Part shown: piece by piece, positions 45,302 to 53,968 of the stretch
Numbering within the stretch: position 1 is the stretch's first letter
How the letters are laid out: each line of letters begins with the position of its first letter
Source: Rhizobium sp. Q54
GTDB taxonomy: Bacteria; Pseudomonadota; Alphaproteobacteria; Rhizobiales; Xanthobacteraceae
NCBI GenBank assembly: GCA_945907045.1
Contig: CAMDSH010000001.1
Location: 124,001 to 188,000 of the forward strand
Direction of reading: 5' to 3'
Length of the DNA: 64,000 bases
The notes under the pieces: generated by a model
Databases searched by the model: none
The model's input: the letters and a program-made list of their open reading frames with translations, nothing else
What the model was told of the DNA's origin: nothing
Translations under genes and position numbers: made by a program

Positions 45302-45344
45302 TGACTTGAGACTTAACGCGGGCAAATCTGAGACAATAAGCCTT

Positions 45345-46439
45345 ATGGAACTTCTGGTGATCGGGGCGGGCGTCGTCGGGCTCGCGGTGGCGCGCGCGGC
45401 GGCGATTGCGGGTCATGACGTGGTGGTGGCGGAAGCCGCCGGCGCCATCGGCACCGGCATCTCCTCGCGCAACAGCGAGGTGATCCACGCCGGCATGTAC
45501 TATTCCACCGGTTCGCTGCGCGCCCGCCACTGCCCCATTGGACGGCGGATGCTTTACGAATTCTGCGCCTCGCACGGCGTGCCGCATCGCAAATGCGGCA
45601 AGCTGATCGTGGCGGTCAACGCTTTGGAAGCAAAAAAGCTGGAAGCCATTTCCGCGCAAGGCAACATCAACGGCATCGAAGGTTTGCGCCTGATCGACGG
45701 TAATGAAGCGCGCGCGCTGGAGCCGGCGCTCACTTGCGTTGCCGCGCTGATTTCGCCGGAGACCGGCATCATCGACAGTCACGCCTACATGCTCGCGCTG
45801 CGCGGCGATCTTGAGGAGAAGGGCGGGGCTATCGCCTTCAATACGCCGGTGGAGGCGATTGCGCGCGAAGCGGCGCGGTGGTCGGCGCGTTTCGGCGGCA
45901 ATGACGCCACGACATTGACGTTCGACGCGGTGGTCAATTGCGCCGGGCTGAAAGCGCAGGATGTCGCCGCGCGCATGCAGGATTATCCGGCCGCGCGCAT
46001 TCCGCGTCTCGTGCTCGCAAAGGGTAATTATTTTTCCTACGCGGGCCGCCCGGCGTTCTCCCGGCTGATTTATCCTGCCCCGGTCGATGGCGGGCTTGGC
46101 GTGCACGTCACGCTCGACATGGCGGGGCGCATGCGCTTCGGGCCCGATGTCGAATGGATTACGAAAGAAGATTACGAGGTCGATCCCGCCCGCGCGGCGT
46201 CGTTCTACGAGCGCGTACGCACCTACTGGACCGGGCTGCCGGACAACTCGCTGATCGCGGATTATTCCGGCATCCGCCCGAAGCTGAGCGGGCCGGGCGA
46301 ACTGATCGTCGATTTCATTATTGAAGGACCGCAGCAGCACAAGCTGCCGGGACTGGTGCAGATGTTTGGAATTGAATCGCCCGGTCTCACGTCATCGCTG
46401 TCGCTGGCGGATGCGGTGCTTGCTCACCTTGCGAGCTGA
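45345..46439 (+). CDS. lhgO: L-2-hydroxyglutarate oxidase-like FAD oxidoreductase
   Basis: 364-residue DAO-fold flavoprotein resembling LhgO: GAGVVGLAVARAAAIAGHDV dinucleotide motif, SSRNSEVIHAGMYYSTGSLR, and the late GIESPGLTSSLSLADAV, all characteristic. It oxidises L-2-hydroxyglutarate to 2-oxoglutarate and passes electrons to the membrane quinone pool. ATG 45345 is chosen; the frame upstream crosses the operator-like repeats. The 3' end overlaps the DUF2865 gene tail-to-tail by 16 bases. Confidence 0.88.
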   Translation: MELLVIGAGVVGLAVARAAAIAGHDVVVAEAAGAIGTGISSRNSEVIHAGMYYSTGSLRARHCPIGRRMLYEFCASHGVPHRKCGKLIVAVNALEAKKLEAISAQGNINGIEGLRLIDGNEARALEPALTCVAALISPETGIIDSHAYMLALRGDLEEKGGAIAFNTPVEAIAREAARWSARFGGNDATTLTFDAVVNCAGLKAQDVAARMQDYPAARIPRLVLAKGNYFSYAGRPAFSRLIYPAPVDGGLGVHVTLDMAGRMRFGPDVEWITKEDYEVDPARAASFYERVRTYWTGLPDNSLIADYSGIRPKLSGPGELIVDFIIEGPQQHKLPGLVQMFGIESPGLTSSLSLADAVLAHLAS

Positions 46440-47143
46440 GCGCGGCGCGGGTCTTCGCGCGCGGGCTCCGTCACCGTCACATTAACGAGGCCGGGATTCT
46501 CCGGCATGATTTTCACCGCCGAGAGCTTGTCGCGATAATTTTGCGAGAGCCCGCGATAGTCGGACACCGGCGTGAAATTCGCAGCCTTGCCGTTTTTGCC
46601 GCTGACCGCGACCAGCCCTGTTCGCGTCGCGACGATGTCGCCGGGGCGCAGCGTCTGGTCGTTTTTGGGATCGAACGCGGCAAGGCCGAAGGCGTCGCGG
46701 CCATTGCAACTGCAGCCATCGACGACGCGGTCGCGATAGACGAACGCGTTGTCGAGATCGGCGTAGCGGGTGCCGTCGCTCGCCGTGGCGTTATCGATTT
46801 TGGCTCCGGAATAAATCTTGGTCTTGCTTGCCGGGCAGAACGATTTGCATGTCTCGGCCGCGCTGGCGTTGCCCTGCGCCTGCACCGGGAAATAACGCCC
46901 GTCGCAGGTGCGCACGCAGTAGGCCAGCGCAGGCCCGCTCTCCACGGCACGCCGCTCGTCGCCGCCGAACAGGGCGGTGAACGGATCGGTGAAGGCGTGA
47001 AGATTTGCCGGCGGGCTCGGACGGCGGTTGTTGCCGAACAGGGCTTCGAACAGGCCTTGCGCCGAAGCCGGCGCCGGCAGCACAAGCGCAGAAGCCGCCA
47101 CCAGGAGAAGCCATCGGATGCAGCTGTTACGGGGGCCAGACAC
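46424..47143 (-). CDS. DUF2865 secreted protein
   Basis: 239 residues from GTG 47143, giving a clean signal peptide (SGPRNSCIRWLLLVAASALV then LPAPASA). The cysteine-rich middle part carries YCVRTCDGRYFPV and ETCKSFCPASKTKIYSG, the signature of the Hyphomicrobiales DUF2865 family, and a later DGCSCNGRDAFGL. Cysteines likely form disulphides in the periplasm. GTG 47143 is preceded by GTGGAG; ATG 47191 would add 16 residues before the signal peptide. No function is known. Confidence 0.85.
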   Translation of the reverse strand: MSGPRNSCIRWLLLVAASALVLPAPASAQGLFEALFGNNRRPSPPANLHAFTDPFTALFGGDERRAVESGPALAYCVRTCDGRYFPVQAQGNASAAETCKSFCPASKTKIYSGAKIDNATASDGTRYADLDNAFVYRDRVVDGCSCNGRDAFGLAAFDPKNDQTLRPGDIVATRTGLVAVSGKNGKAANFTPVSDYRGLSQNYRDKLSAVKIMPENPGLVNVTVTEPAREDPRRAQLAR

Positions 47144-47315
47144 GGAAATTCTCCACTGCACACGCGACTGAAATTCGCGTGGAATCTCCATGACTCAACG
47201 CGCCGAAGCTTGGAAGGTTGCACTGCGGAGTTGGTCGCGGCCCGCGTTCAAAAGGTTCACGGGCGCAGGCGCTTAAGGAGGTCGTGGACCCGGCGCGGTA
47301 AACGCGCGGTCAACG

Positions 47316-47337
47316 CCGCCGGTTGAAACACCGGCGG
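47316..47337. terminator. 8-base-pair hairpin downstream of the ArsB/NhaD-type permease
   Basis: CCGCCGGT (47316-47323) pairs with ACCGGCGG (47330-47337), loop of 6 bases. It lies 58 bases after the permease stop on the minus strand, without T-run. The 251-base gap between the DUF2865 start and the permease stop shows no gene. Confidence 0.35.
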
Positions 47338-47394
47338 GCTGAGCGTTCCGTCATCGCGATTGCTTGCAATCGAATAAAATTGGCGCGAGCGCGA

Positions 47395-48732
47395 TCAGAA
47401 ATACCGCCACCAGACGTAAACATGACAGATCGCGATCGAGACGATCATCATCGGGAAGGCGTAGAGCGAATAGGTGATGAAGCGGAACGGAACGCCGTTG
47501 CGCTCGCCGATGCCGGCGACCGTCAGGTTCGCCGACGCGCCGATCAGCGTGCCGTTTCCGCCCAAGCAGGCGCCGAGCGAGAGGCACCACCACAGCGGCT
47601 CGATCTTGTCGGCTCCGCCATAAGCCGGCGCCATGCTCTTGATCAGCGGGATCATTGTGGCGACGAACGGAATGTTATCGACGATGGCGGAGAGGACCGC
47701 CGACGCCCACAGGATCGAGTAACCCGCGGTCGCCATGTTGCCGCCGGTCGCGGCCACCAGCTTGCCAGCGAGCAGCGAGAGCAGGCCGCCAACCTCGACG
47801 CCGTGCACGACGATGAACAGGCCGATGAAAAAGAAGATCGTGATCCATTCGACGTCGCCGAAGGTCTTATGGATGTTATGCGCGGCCTTTTCGGCGTGAT
47901 GCGCCCAGTTATCGAGCAGCATCAGCACCGCCGCGCCCGCCATCGCGATGGTCGCGGGTTCGAGATGCAGCGGCCGCGCCAGCACGAAGGCGATCATCAC
48001 CAGGGTGATCACCACGAGGGATTGCTTGAGCAGCAGCCAGTCCTTGATGGAGCGGCGGGCGCGCATCGCCATCACGCGATCTTGCGCGGGCTTCGTCGCC
48101 TTCAGATCGCGGCCCCAGAGCAGATGGATCATGATCGCCTGCACGACCATCACCACGATGATCACGGGCGTCAGATGAACGACGAACTGGTTGAAGGTGA
48201 GGCCGACCTGCGTGCCGATCAGGATGTTGGGCGGATCGCCGATCAACGTCGCGGTGCCGCCGATGTTGGAGGCGAAGATTTCCGCGAACAAATAAGGATA
48301 AGCCGGCACCTTCAGCGTCTTCACGATCGCCAGCGTCACCGGGACGACGAGCAGCACGGTCGTCACGTTATCGAGCAGGGCAGAGAGCACGGCGGTGGTG
48401 ATCTGCAGCAGGAACAAAATGCCGGCGGGGTGCGCCTTCGCCGCCTGCGCGGACCAGATCGCGAGGGCTTCGAACATGCCGGAGCGGCGCGAGATCGACA
48501 CCAGGATCATCATGCCGGTGAGCAGGCCGATGGTGTTCCAGTCGACGCCCTTGAGCGCTTCTTCCTGGTTCATCACGCCGACCAGGATCATCACGCTGGC
48601 GCCGACCAGCGCGATGATCGCGCGGTTGACCTTCTCCGACATGATGATGGCGTAGGTGACGGCAAGGACGCAGGTGGAGACCCACATCGGGTTGAGGCCG
48701 AAATAGACGCTGGAAACCGCGTGCGCGGTCAT
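47395..48732 (-). CDS. ArsB/NhaD-type anion or Na+/H+ permease
   Basis: 445 residues, about twelve helices. DNVTTVLLVVPVTLAIVKTL and DNIPFVATMIPLIKSMAP are the two paired SDN/DNxP motifs of the ion transporter superfamily; IGGTATLIGDPPNILIG and LGGNGTLIGASANLTVAGI are the substrate-site loops, closest to the SLC13/ArsB/P-protein group. Could export arsenite, import citrate or exchange Na+/H+; no arsR/arsC or similar gene nearby to decide. Start ATG 48732. Confidence 0.88.
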   Translation of the reverse strand: MTAHAVSSVYFGLNPMWVSTCVLAVTYAIIMSEKVNRAIIALVGASVMILVGVMNQEEALKGVDWNTIGLLTGMMILVSISRRSGMFEALAIWSAQAAKAHPAGILFLLQITTAVLSALLDNVTTVLLVVPVTLAIVKTLKVPAYPYLFAEIFASNIGGTATLIGDPPNILIGTQVGLTFNQFVVHLTPVIIVVMVVQAIMIHLLWGRDLKATKPAQDRVMAMRARRSIKDWLLLKQSLVVITLVMIAFVLARPLHLEPATIAMAGAAVLMLLDNWAHHAEKAAHNIHKTFGDVEWITIFFFIGLFIVVHGVEVGGLLSLLAGKLVAATGGNMATAGYSILWASAVLSAIVDNIPFVATMIPLIKSMAPAYGGADKIEPLWWCLSLGACLGGNGTLIGASANLTVAGIGERNGVPFRFITYSLYAFPMMIVSIAICHVYVWWRYF

Positions 48733-48812
48733 AATGAAGTCCCCCCGAAAAATCAGGCGGCAAACTCAGGCATGGCTTGGCGCAAGTCAAGACAACCTAA
48801 GAATGCCTCGCG

Positions 48813-48977
48813 TCATTTTGCCGGACGGATCACATACCAATAGAGCGCCGGGAAGGCGACTGCCGCCATCCCCAGCGATTGCCAGAACAAGACCAGATGG
48901 TCCTGCTTCATCGACCAAAGATAGAAATTGGCGGCCACCCAGAGCAGCGTCAGTACGATTGCGGCAACGTGCTTCAT
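48813..48977 (-). CDS. 54-residue membrane protein
   Basis: Reads MKHVAAIVLTLLWVAANFYL, then WSMKQDHLVLFWQSLGMAAV, then AFPALYWYVIRPAK. Two hydrophobic helices with a polar turn (SMKQDH) between them. Its codon choice is like neighbouring genes and its length below 60 residues makes it easy to miss. It ends 80 bases before the ArsB/NhaD permease start on the same strand, so it may be a small partner of that permease. Confidence 0.6.
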   Translation of the reverse strand: MKHVAAIVLTLLWVAANFYLWSMKQDHLVLFWQSLGMAAVAFPALYWYVIRPAK

Positions 48978-49095
48978 GGTGTCAACTTATGTCGTGACGC
49001 TCGGAGCCGCACAGTGGCAAAAGGCCGCCTTGCGGCGCTCCGTCGCGGTGCTGAACTCAGTCTTAAGTCGAAGAACAATCGAGGGAGAGACATCG

Positions 49096-49572
49096 ATGGC
49101 CGGCAGCATTCGCTTTTCAAATCCCAAGACGCTCGCAAAACCGCCGGGCTACTCTTACGTGGTCGAGGCAAGCGGGCCGGGCCGCACGGTTTATTTCGCC
49201 GGACAGCTCGGCCTCGACATGGAAAACAAGCTGGTCGGCGCGTTCGGTGACTTCCGCGCGCAATGCGTTCGGGCGTTCGAGAACATGGAGCTTGCGCTTG
49301 CCGCTGCGGGCGTCGCGTGGGCCGACGTCGTGAAGATCAACAATTATGTGGTCGATATTTCCGTGAACATCGCGATTTTCCGCGAGGTGCGAGACAATTA
49401 TCTCAACACCAAGGCGCCGCCCGCTTCGACCACCGTCGGGGTTCCGGCTCTGGCGCGCCCCGGCGCGCTGTTCGAGATCGAGGCGATTGCGATTGTGCCG
49501 GACAAGGCGGCGAAGGCGGCATCCGGCGGTGCAAAGAAAAAGAGCAAGGCGTCGAAAAAGAAAAAGAGGTAG
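49096..49572 (+). CDS. RidA-family protein with lysine-rich tail
   Basis: 158 residues. RidA/YjgF fold (TVYFAGQLGLDMENKLVGAF, ENMELALAAAGVAWADVVKI, REVRDNYLNTKAPPASTTVG, ALFEIEAIAIVP), then a lysine-rich extension of about 25 residues (KKKSKASKKKKR). RidA proteins hydrolyse reactive imine/enamine intermediates; the arginine usually found in the active loop aligns near PALARPGALFE. ATG 49096 follows GAGGGAGAG. Repeat B3 begins 8 bases after the stop. Confidence 0.9.
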   Translation: MAGSIRFSNPKTLAKPPGYSYVVEASGPGRTVYFAGQLGLDMENKLVGAFGDFRAQCVRAFENMELALAAAGVAWADVVKINNYVVDISVNIAIFREVRDNYLNTKAPPASTTVGVPALARPGALFEIEAIAIVPDKAAKAASGGAKKKSKASKKKKR

Positions 49573-49580
49573 TTTTTTCT

Positions 49581-49656
49581 CCGCTCACCCCCGCGAAAGC
49601 GGGGGCCCAGTTCTGCATGCATGGCTCTGGATTCCCGCTTACGCGGGAATGAGCGG
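49581..49656. repeat. family B palindromic repeat, copy B3
   Basis: CCGCTCACCCCCGCGAAAGC opens it and GCGGGAATGAGCGG closes it; hairpins CCCCCGC-GAAA-GCGGGGG and ATTCCCGC-TTAC-GCGGGAAT. In inverse orientation to B2. Fits exactly between the convergent RidA and polA genes, 8 and 7 bases from their stops. Confidence 0.85.
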
Positions 49657-49663
49657 TAGAGAC

Positions 49664-52600
49664 TCAGTGCGCCTCTTCCCAGTTTCCGGCGGCGCGGGCT
49701 TCGACGGCGAGCGGCACCGAAATATTCAGCGCCGGGTGCGGCGCGTCCACCATCACCTTCTCCACCACCGGCAATGTCCTGGCGACCTCGCCGTCGGGCA
49801 CCTCGAAGATCAGTTCGTCGTGCACCTGTAGCAGCATCTGCGCGCTCAGTTTCGCCTTCGCCAGTTCCGGCTCGATGCGGATCATGGCGCGGCGGATGAT
49901 GTCGGCTGCGGTGCCTTGCAGCCGCGCGTTGATGGCGGCGCGCTCGTTGAAAGCGCGGATCGAGGCGTTGCTGTTCTTGATGTCGGGGTAGTGGCACTTG
50001 CGCCCGAACAGGGTGAGCACGTAGCCGTGCTCGCGGCAGAATTCCTTGGTCTCTTCCATGTAGTCGCGGATGCCGGGGAAACGCTCGAAATATTTCTTGA
50101 TGTAGGCGCCGGCTTCCTCGCGCTCGATGCCGAGCTGGTTGGCAAGGCCGAACGCCGAGATGCCGTAGATGATTCCGAAATTGATCGCCTTGGCGCGGCG
50201 GCGCACGTCGGACGGCATGTCCTTCACCGGCACGCCGAACATCTCCGACGCCGTCATGGCGTGAATGTCGATGCCATCGCGGAAGGCCTTTTTCAGTTGC
50301 TCGATTTCGGCGATTTCGGCGAGCAGGCGCAATTCGATTTGCGAATAGTCGGCTGAAACAAGCTTGGTGCCCGGCACGGCGATGAAGGCGCGGCGGATTT
50401 TCCGTCCCTCTTCGGTGCGGATCGGGATGTTCTGCAAATTCGGTTCGGACGATGACAGCCGCCCGGTGCTGGTGGCGGCGAGCGCGTAACTGGTGTGCAC
50501 GCGCTTGGTGTCGGGATTGACGTAATTCGGCAGCGCGTCGGTGTAGGTCGAGCGCAATTTCGAAACCTGCCGCCAGTCGAGAATTTTCTGCGGCAGTTCG
50601 TGGCCTTCTTCCGCCAGCTCTTCGAGCGCGCGCGCGCCGGTCGACCATTGCCCGGTCTTGGTCTTGGTGCCGCCTTCCAGTTTCATCTTGCCGAACAGAA
50701 TGTCGCCGAGCTGTTTCGGCGAGCCGGGATTGATCGGTTCGCCCGCGAGCTTCTGAATCTCCGCTTCCAGCCCGGCCTGCTTCTGCCCGAATTCGCCGGA
50801 GAGCCGCGAGAGCACCTGCCGGTCGATGGAAATGCCGCGCCGCTCCATGCGCGCCAGCACCGCGGGCATCGCGCGCTCCAGCGTCTCATAGACGGTGGCG
50901 ACATGCTCGGCGGCGAGCCTTGGTTTGAGCGCGAGCCACAGCCGCAGCGTCACGTCGGCGTCCTCGGCGGCGTATTCGCTCGCCTTGTCGATCGCCACCA
51001 GATCGAAAGTCATCCGCGCCTTGCCGGTGCCGGCGACCTCGCCGAAGTGGATCGTCTTGTGGCCGAGCCATTTCTCCGAGAGATCGTCCATGCCGTGCCC
51101 GCCCTTGCCGGCGTCGAGCACGTAAGAAATCAGCATGGTGTCGTCGTAGGATTCGATTTCGATGCCGCGCTGCGCGAACACCAGCCAGTCGTATTTCAGG
51201 TTCTGACCGATCTTCAGCACGCTCTTGTCTTCGAGCATCGGCTTGATGACTTTCAGCGCATCGGCTTCCGGAATTTGCCCTTCGCAAAGCCCGCCGGCGA
51301 ACAAGCCGTCCGCGCCGCCTTCGCCGCCCTGGCGATGGCCGGTCGGCACGTAGCAGGCTTCGTTCGGCGCGACGCTGAATGAAAATCCGCAAAGCTGCGC
51401 GGTCATCGGATCGAGGCTGGTGGTCTCGGTATCGACGGCGATGAAACCGGTCTCGTGTGCGCGCGCGACCCAGGCTTTCAGCCGGTCGAGCGATTGCACG
51501 GTTTCATATTTCGAGCGGTCGATTTTGGCTCCGTGCAATTTCGCCGCGCGCGCGGCGGCGAACGAGATCGGCGTGAGTGCAGCTTCCCCTTTCCCTCCCC
51601 CTGAAAGGGGGAGGGTGGCCGCCGAAGGCGGTCGGGTGGGGGTCGAACCGCGCGTGGTGACCCCACCCGGCGCCGCTTGCGCGTCGCCACCCTCCCCTTG
51701 CCGGGGAGGGATAGAAGAAGACACCAGCTTCGCATCCGCCTCGATTTCGGACACGTCGATGTCGGAGGCTTCCGCGACGCGGCGGGTGAGCGTGGAAAAT
51801 TCCATCGCCTTGAGAAACGCGACGAGATGTTTGTAATCCGGCTCGTGCACCGCAAGATCGTCAACCGGAACTTTCAGCGGCACGTTCTGGTCGAGCGTGA
51901 CCAGCTTCTTGGACAGCCGCGCCAAATCCGCGTTGTCGATCAGGGTCTGCCGGCGCTTGTCCTGCTTGATCTCGCCGGCGCGCTTGAGCAGCGTTTCGAG
52001 GTCGCCGTATTCGCCGATGAGCTGCGCGGCGGTCTTGACGCCGATGCCGGGAACGCCGGGAACGTTGTCGGATGAATCGCCGATCAGCGCCTGCACTTCG
52101 ATCACTTTGTCGGGGCCGACGCCGAATTTCTCCACCACTTCGGCAGGGCCGATGCGGCGATCCTTCATGGTGTCGTACATCACCACCGATTTGCTCACGA
52201 GCTGCATCAAATCCTTGTCGGACGACACGATGGTGGTCGTCGCCTTCGCCTCGTTGGCGAGGCGCGCATAGGTGGCGATCAGGTCGTCGGCCTCAAAGCC
52301 GGCCTGTTCGAGACACGGGATGTCGAAGGCGTGCACCGCTTCGCGAATGAGCGGAAATTGCGGAATGAGATCGTCCGGCGGCGCGTCGCGGTTCGCCTTG
52401 TATTCCTTGTACATCTCGGTGCGGAACGTCTTTTCCGATTTGTCGAACACAACTGCCAAGTGAGTTGGCCGCTCGTCCGCTTTCATGTCTCGCAGCAGCT
52501 TCCACAACATGTTGCAGAAGCCGAGCACGGCGTTGACCTGCAGGCCGTCGGATTTTCGGGTGAGCGGCGGCAGTGCGTGATAGGCGCGGAAAATGTAGCC

Positions 52601-52702
52601 GGAGCCGTCGACCAGAAAGAGATGGTCGCCCTTCTTGAGCGGGCGCGATTTCGCTGGCGATGCGGCGGGGGTGGATTTTTTAGGCTTGGCGGAAGCTGGC
52701 AT
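49664..52702 (-). CDS. polA: DNA polymerase I, with an intragenic family A insertion
   Basis: 1012 residues; E. coli PolA has 928. The 5' nuclease domain occupies about 20-310 (HLFLVDGSGYIFRAYHALPP, SSDKDLMQLVS), the 3'-5' exonuclease from about 395 (FIAVDTETTSLDPM retains the Asp-x-Glu proofreading pair), and the polymerase domain has motif A SADYSQIELRLLAEIAEI, motif B RRRAKAINFGIIYGIS and motif C LLQVHDELIFEVP. Residues about 331-370 come from an inverted family A repeat pair and read as a Pro/Gly/Thr-rich peptide in the linker between the nuclease and exonuclease domains, leaving both catalytic parts intact. Downstream of the acyltransferase on the same strand. Confidence 0.97.
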   Translation of the reverse strand: MPASAKPKKSTPAASPAKSRPLKKGDHLFLVDGSGYIFRAYHALPPLTRKSDGLQVNAVLGFCNMLWKLLRDMKADERPTHLAVVFDKSEKTFRTEMYKEYKANRDAPPDDLIPQFPLIREAVHAFDIPCLEQAGFEADDLIATYARLANEAKATTTIVSSDKDLMQLVSKSVVMYDTMKDRRIGPAEVVEKFGVGPDKVIEVQALIGDSSDNVPGVPGIGVKTAAQLIGEYGDLETLLKRAGEIKQDKRRQTLIDNADLARLSKKLVTLDQNVPLKVPVDDLAVHEPDYKHLVAFLKAMEFSTLTRRVAEASDIDVSEIEADAKLVSSSIPPRQGEGGDAQAAPGGVTTRGSTPTRPPSAATLPLSGGGKGEAALTPISFAAARAAKLHGAKIDRSKYETVQSLDRLKAWVARAHETGFIAVDTETTSLDPMTAQLCGFSFSVAPNEACYVPTGHRQGGEGGADGLFAGGLCEGQIPEADALKVIKPMLEDKSVLKIGQNLKYDWLVFAQRGIEIESYDDTMLISYVLDAGKGGHGMDDLSEKWLGHKTIHFGEVAGTGKARMTFDLVAIDKASEYAAEDADVTLRLWLALKPRLAAEHVATVYETLERAMPAVLARMERRGISIDRQVLSRLSGEFGQKQAGLEAEIQKLAGEPINPGSPKQLGDILFGKMKLEGGTKTKTGQWSTGARALEELAEEGHELPQKILDWRQVSKLRSTYTDALPNYVNPDTKRVHTSYALAATSTGRLSSSEPNLQNIPIRTEEGRKIRRAFIAVPGTKLVSADYSQIELRLLAEIAEIEQLKKAFRDGIDIHAMTASEMFGVPVKDMPSDVRRRAKAINFGIIYGISAFGLANQLGIEREEAGAYIKKYFERFPGIRDYMEETKEFCREHGYVLTLFGRKCHYPDIKNSNASIRAFNERAAINARLQGTAADIIRRAMIRIEPELAKAKLSAQMLLQVHDELIFEVPDGEVARTLPVVEKVMVDAPHPALNISVPLAVEARAAGNWEEAH
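51593..51710. repeat. inverted pair of family A repeats (A6/A7) inside polA
   Basis: A6 (51593-51642) is CCCTCCCCC-TGAAA-GGGGGAGGG, TGGCCGCC-GAA-GGCGGTC, GGGTGGGGG. After an 18-base spacer A7 (51661-51710) runs opposite: CCCCACCCGGCGCC, a short arm, then CCCTCCCC-TTGC-CGGGGAGGG. The coding frame of polA continues through the pair. Confidence 0.9.
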
Positions 52703-52733
52703 GGCCCGAATGTGGGCCGTCAGCCGGGCTTTA

Positions 52734-53801
52734 TCAATGCGGAATGAGCTTGCTGTGAATCATTCCGCCGGCTGCGGCTTCGCGCTTGGATGCTTCCTTG
52801 GGAGAAAGCCAGAAACGCGCCGGACGTTCGTACAGGAACCTGAGCGGCGTTAAGCGCACGGCCCAGTACATCGCCAGCGCGCCGAGCACGCCTGCGGCGG
52901 TGACGATGAGAGAGATCGTGCCGAGGTCGGTAATCAATCCGCTTTTGAGCAGGAAGGTTCGCATCGCCGCCATCGGGAGGAAGAAGCCAAGATAGATGAC
53001 GATGGAATTCTCGCCGCAATAACGTAAGGGGCGGAACGCATCGTGCAGCGAGAGCAGCGCCGCGAAGCGGACAACCGCGGCGGCGCCGATCAGTCCGAGC
53101 GCCAGCGATACGAACGGCCAATCGGCATAACCGTTCCACACCATGAAGCCGTTCACGATGGCCCAAAGGAAGAGGAGGACGACGCCTTTCATCGGCTGCT
53201 TCTGCACACTCTTCGCCATCTTGAAGATGTGCGGCGCGAGAACATAGCCGGTGTAGAAATAAACGAACCGCGCGGCGAACTCGTCGATCACGGTCCATCC
53301 CGTTTCGATGGGTGCGATCTCCAGCGCGGCGGCGATCAGCCAGACCAGAACTGGGTGCACGGAGCGCGTGAGCTTGGTGACGACAAAGAAAATGGGAAGC
53401 AGATAGATGAACCACAGCGTGCCGAACGGCTCGATGAAGCTTTCAAGATAAAATCCGAATGTCGCCGCCACGCCGTGTCCGGAGATCAGCCCCGGCGCCT
53501 TGAAGGCGAACTGGACTGCGGTCCACAGCAGATAGAAATAGACGAAGTGCACGACCTTGCGGTCGAGATAGGTGCGCCAGGGCCGTTCGATCACCAGCGC
53601 CAGGAACAGCCCGGAGATCAAAAAGAAATCCGGCATGCGGAACGGCTTGGCCAAGGCGACCAGCGCATGCATCCAGCCTTCATGACCGAAGGCCATCTCG
53701 ACGCCGAGCGTCGAATGCATCGTCACCACCATGACAATGCAAAAGCCCTTGGCGTAGTCGACCCAGTCGATGCGGGTGCTGCGGGGATGCGTGGCGTTCA
53801 T
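52734..53801 (-). CDS. acyltransferase family 3 membrane protein
   Basis: 355 residues with ten or so helices. IDWVDYAKGFCIVMVVTMHS is the typical start of acyltransferase-3 proteins with conserved Asp and, in place of the usual catalytic His position, His in TMHS; FRMPDFFLISGLFLALVIER is the second signature. Such enzymes transfer acetyl or succinyl groups to envelope sugars, as in OpgC or O-antigen acetylases. ATG 53801 gives MNATHPRSTRIDWVDY; the frame is open further upstream but the family begins here. Confidence 0.88.
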   Translation of the reverse strand: MNATHPRSTRIDWVDYAKGFCIVMVVTMHSTLGVEMAFGHEGWMHALVALAKPFRMPDFFLISGLFLALVIERPWRTYLDRKVVHFVYFYLLWTAVQFAFKAPGLISGHGVAATFGFYLESFIEPFGTLWFIYLLPIFFVVTKLTRSVHPVLVWLIAAALEIAPIETGWTVIDEFAARFVYFYTGYVLAPHIFKMAKSVQKQPMKGVVLLFLWAIVNGFMVWNGYADWPFVSLALGLIGAAAVVRFAALLSLHDAFRPLRYCGENSIVIYLGFFLPMAAMRTFLLKSGLITDLGTISLIVTAAGVLGALAMYWAVRLTPLRFLYERPARFWLSPKEASKREAAAGGMIHSKLIPH

Positions 53802-53943
53802 TCCGGCATTGTCGGAAAAAGCCGTTTCTTTCCCCTTTACGCGGCGGAATAAACCCAGGCCGTAACCCAAGCCCAACGTCCGCCCTCGCCACCACAAATT
53901 GCCTCTGCTATGAGACGCGCGCCGGCCCGAGGGGTCGGAATTG

Positions 53944-53952
53944 GTTAACCAT
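53944..53952. promoter_or_regulatory. CtrA-like half site upstream of ugd
   Basis: GTTAACCAT, identical to the TTAACCAT half-site bound by the cell-cycle regulator CtrA in alphaproteobacteria, 17 bases before the ugd start. The second half-site of the canonical TTAA-N7-TTAA is missing. Short motif, so chance is possible. Confidence 0.3.
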
Positions 53953-53968
53953 ATTTGCGACGGACACC

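Noticed and set aside
47323-48843. 506-residue plus-strand frame opposite the permease
   Set aside because: Shadow; rich in Asp/His/Arg, no domain.
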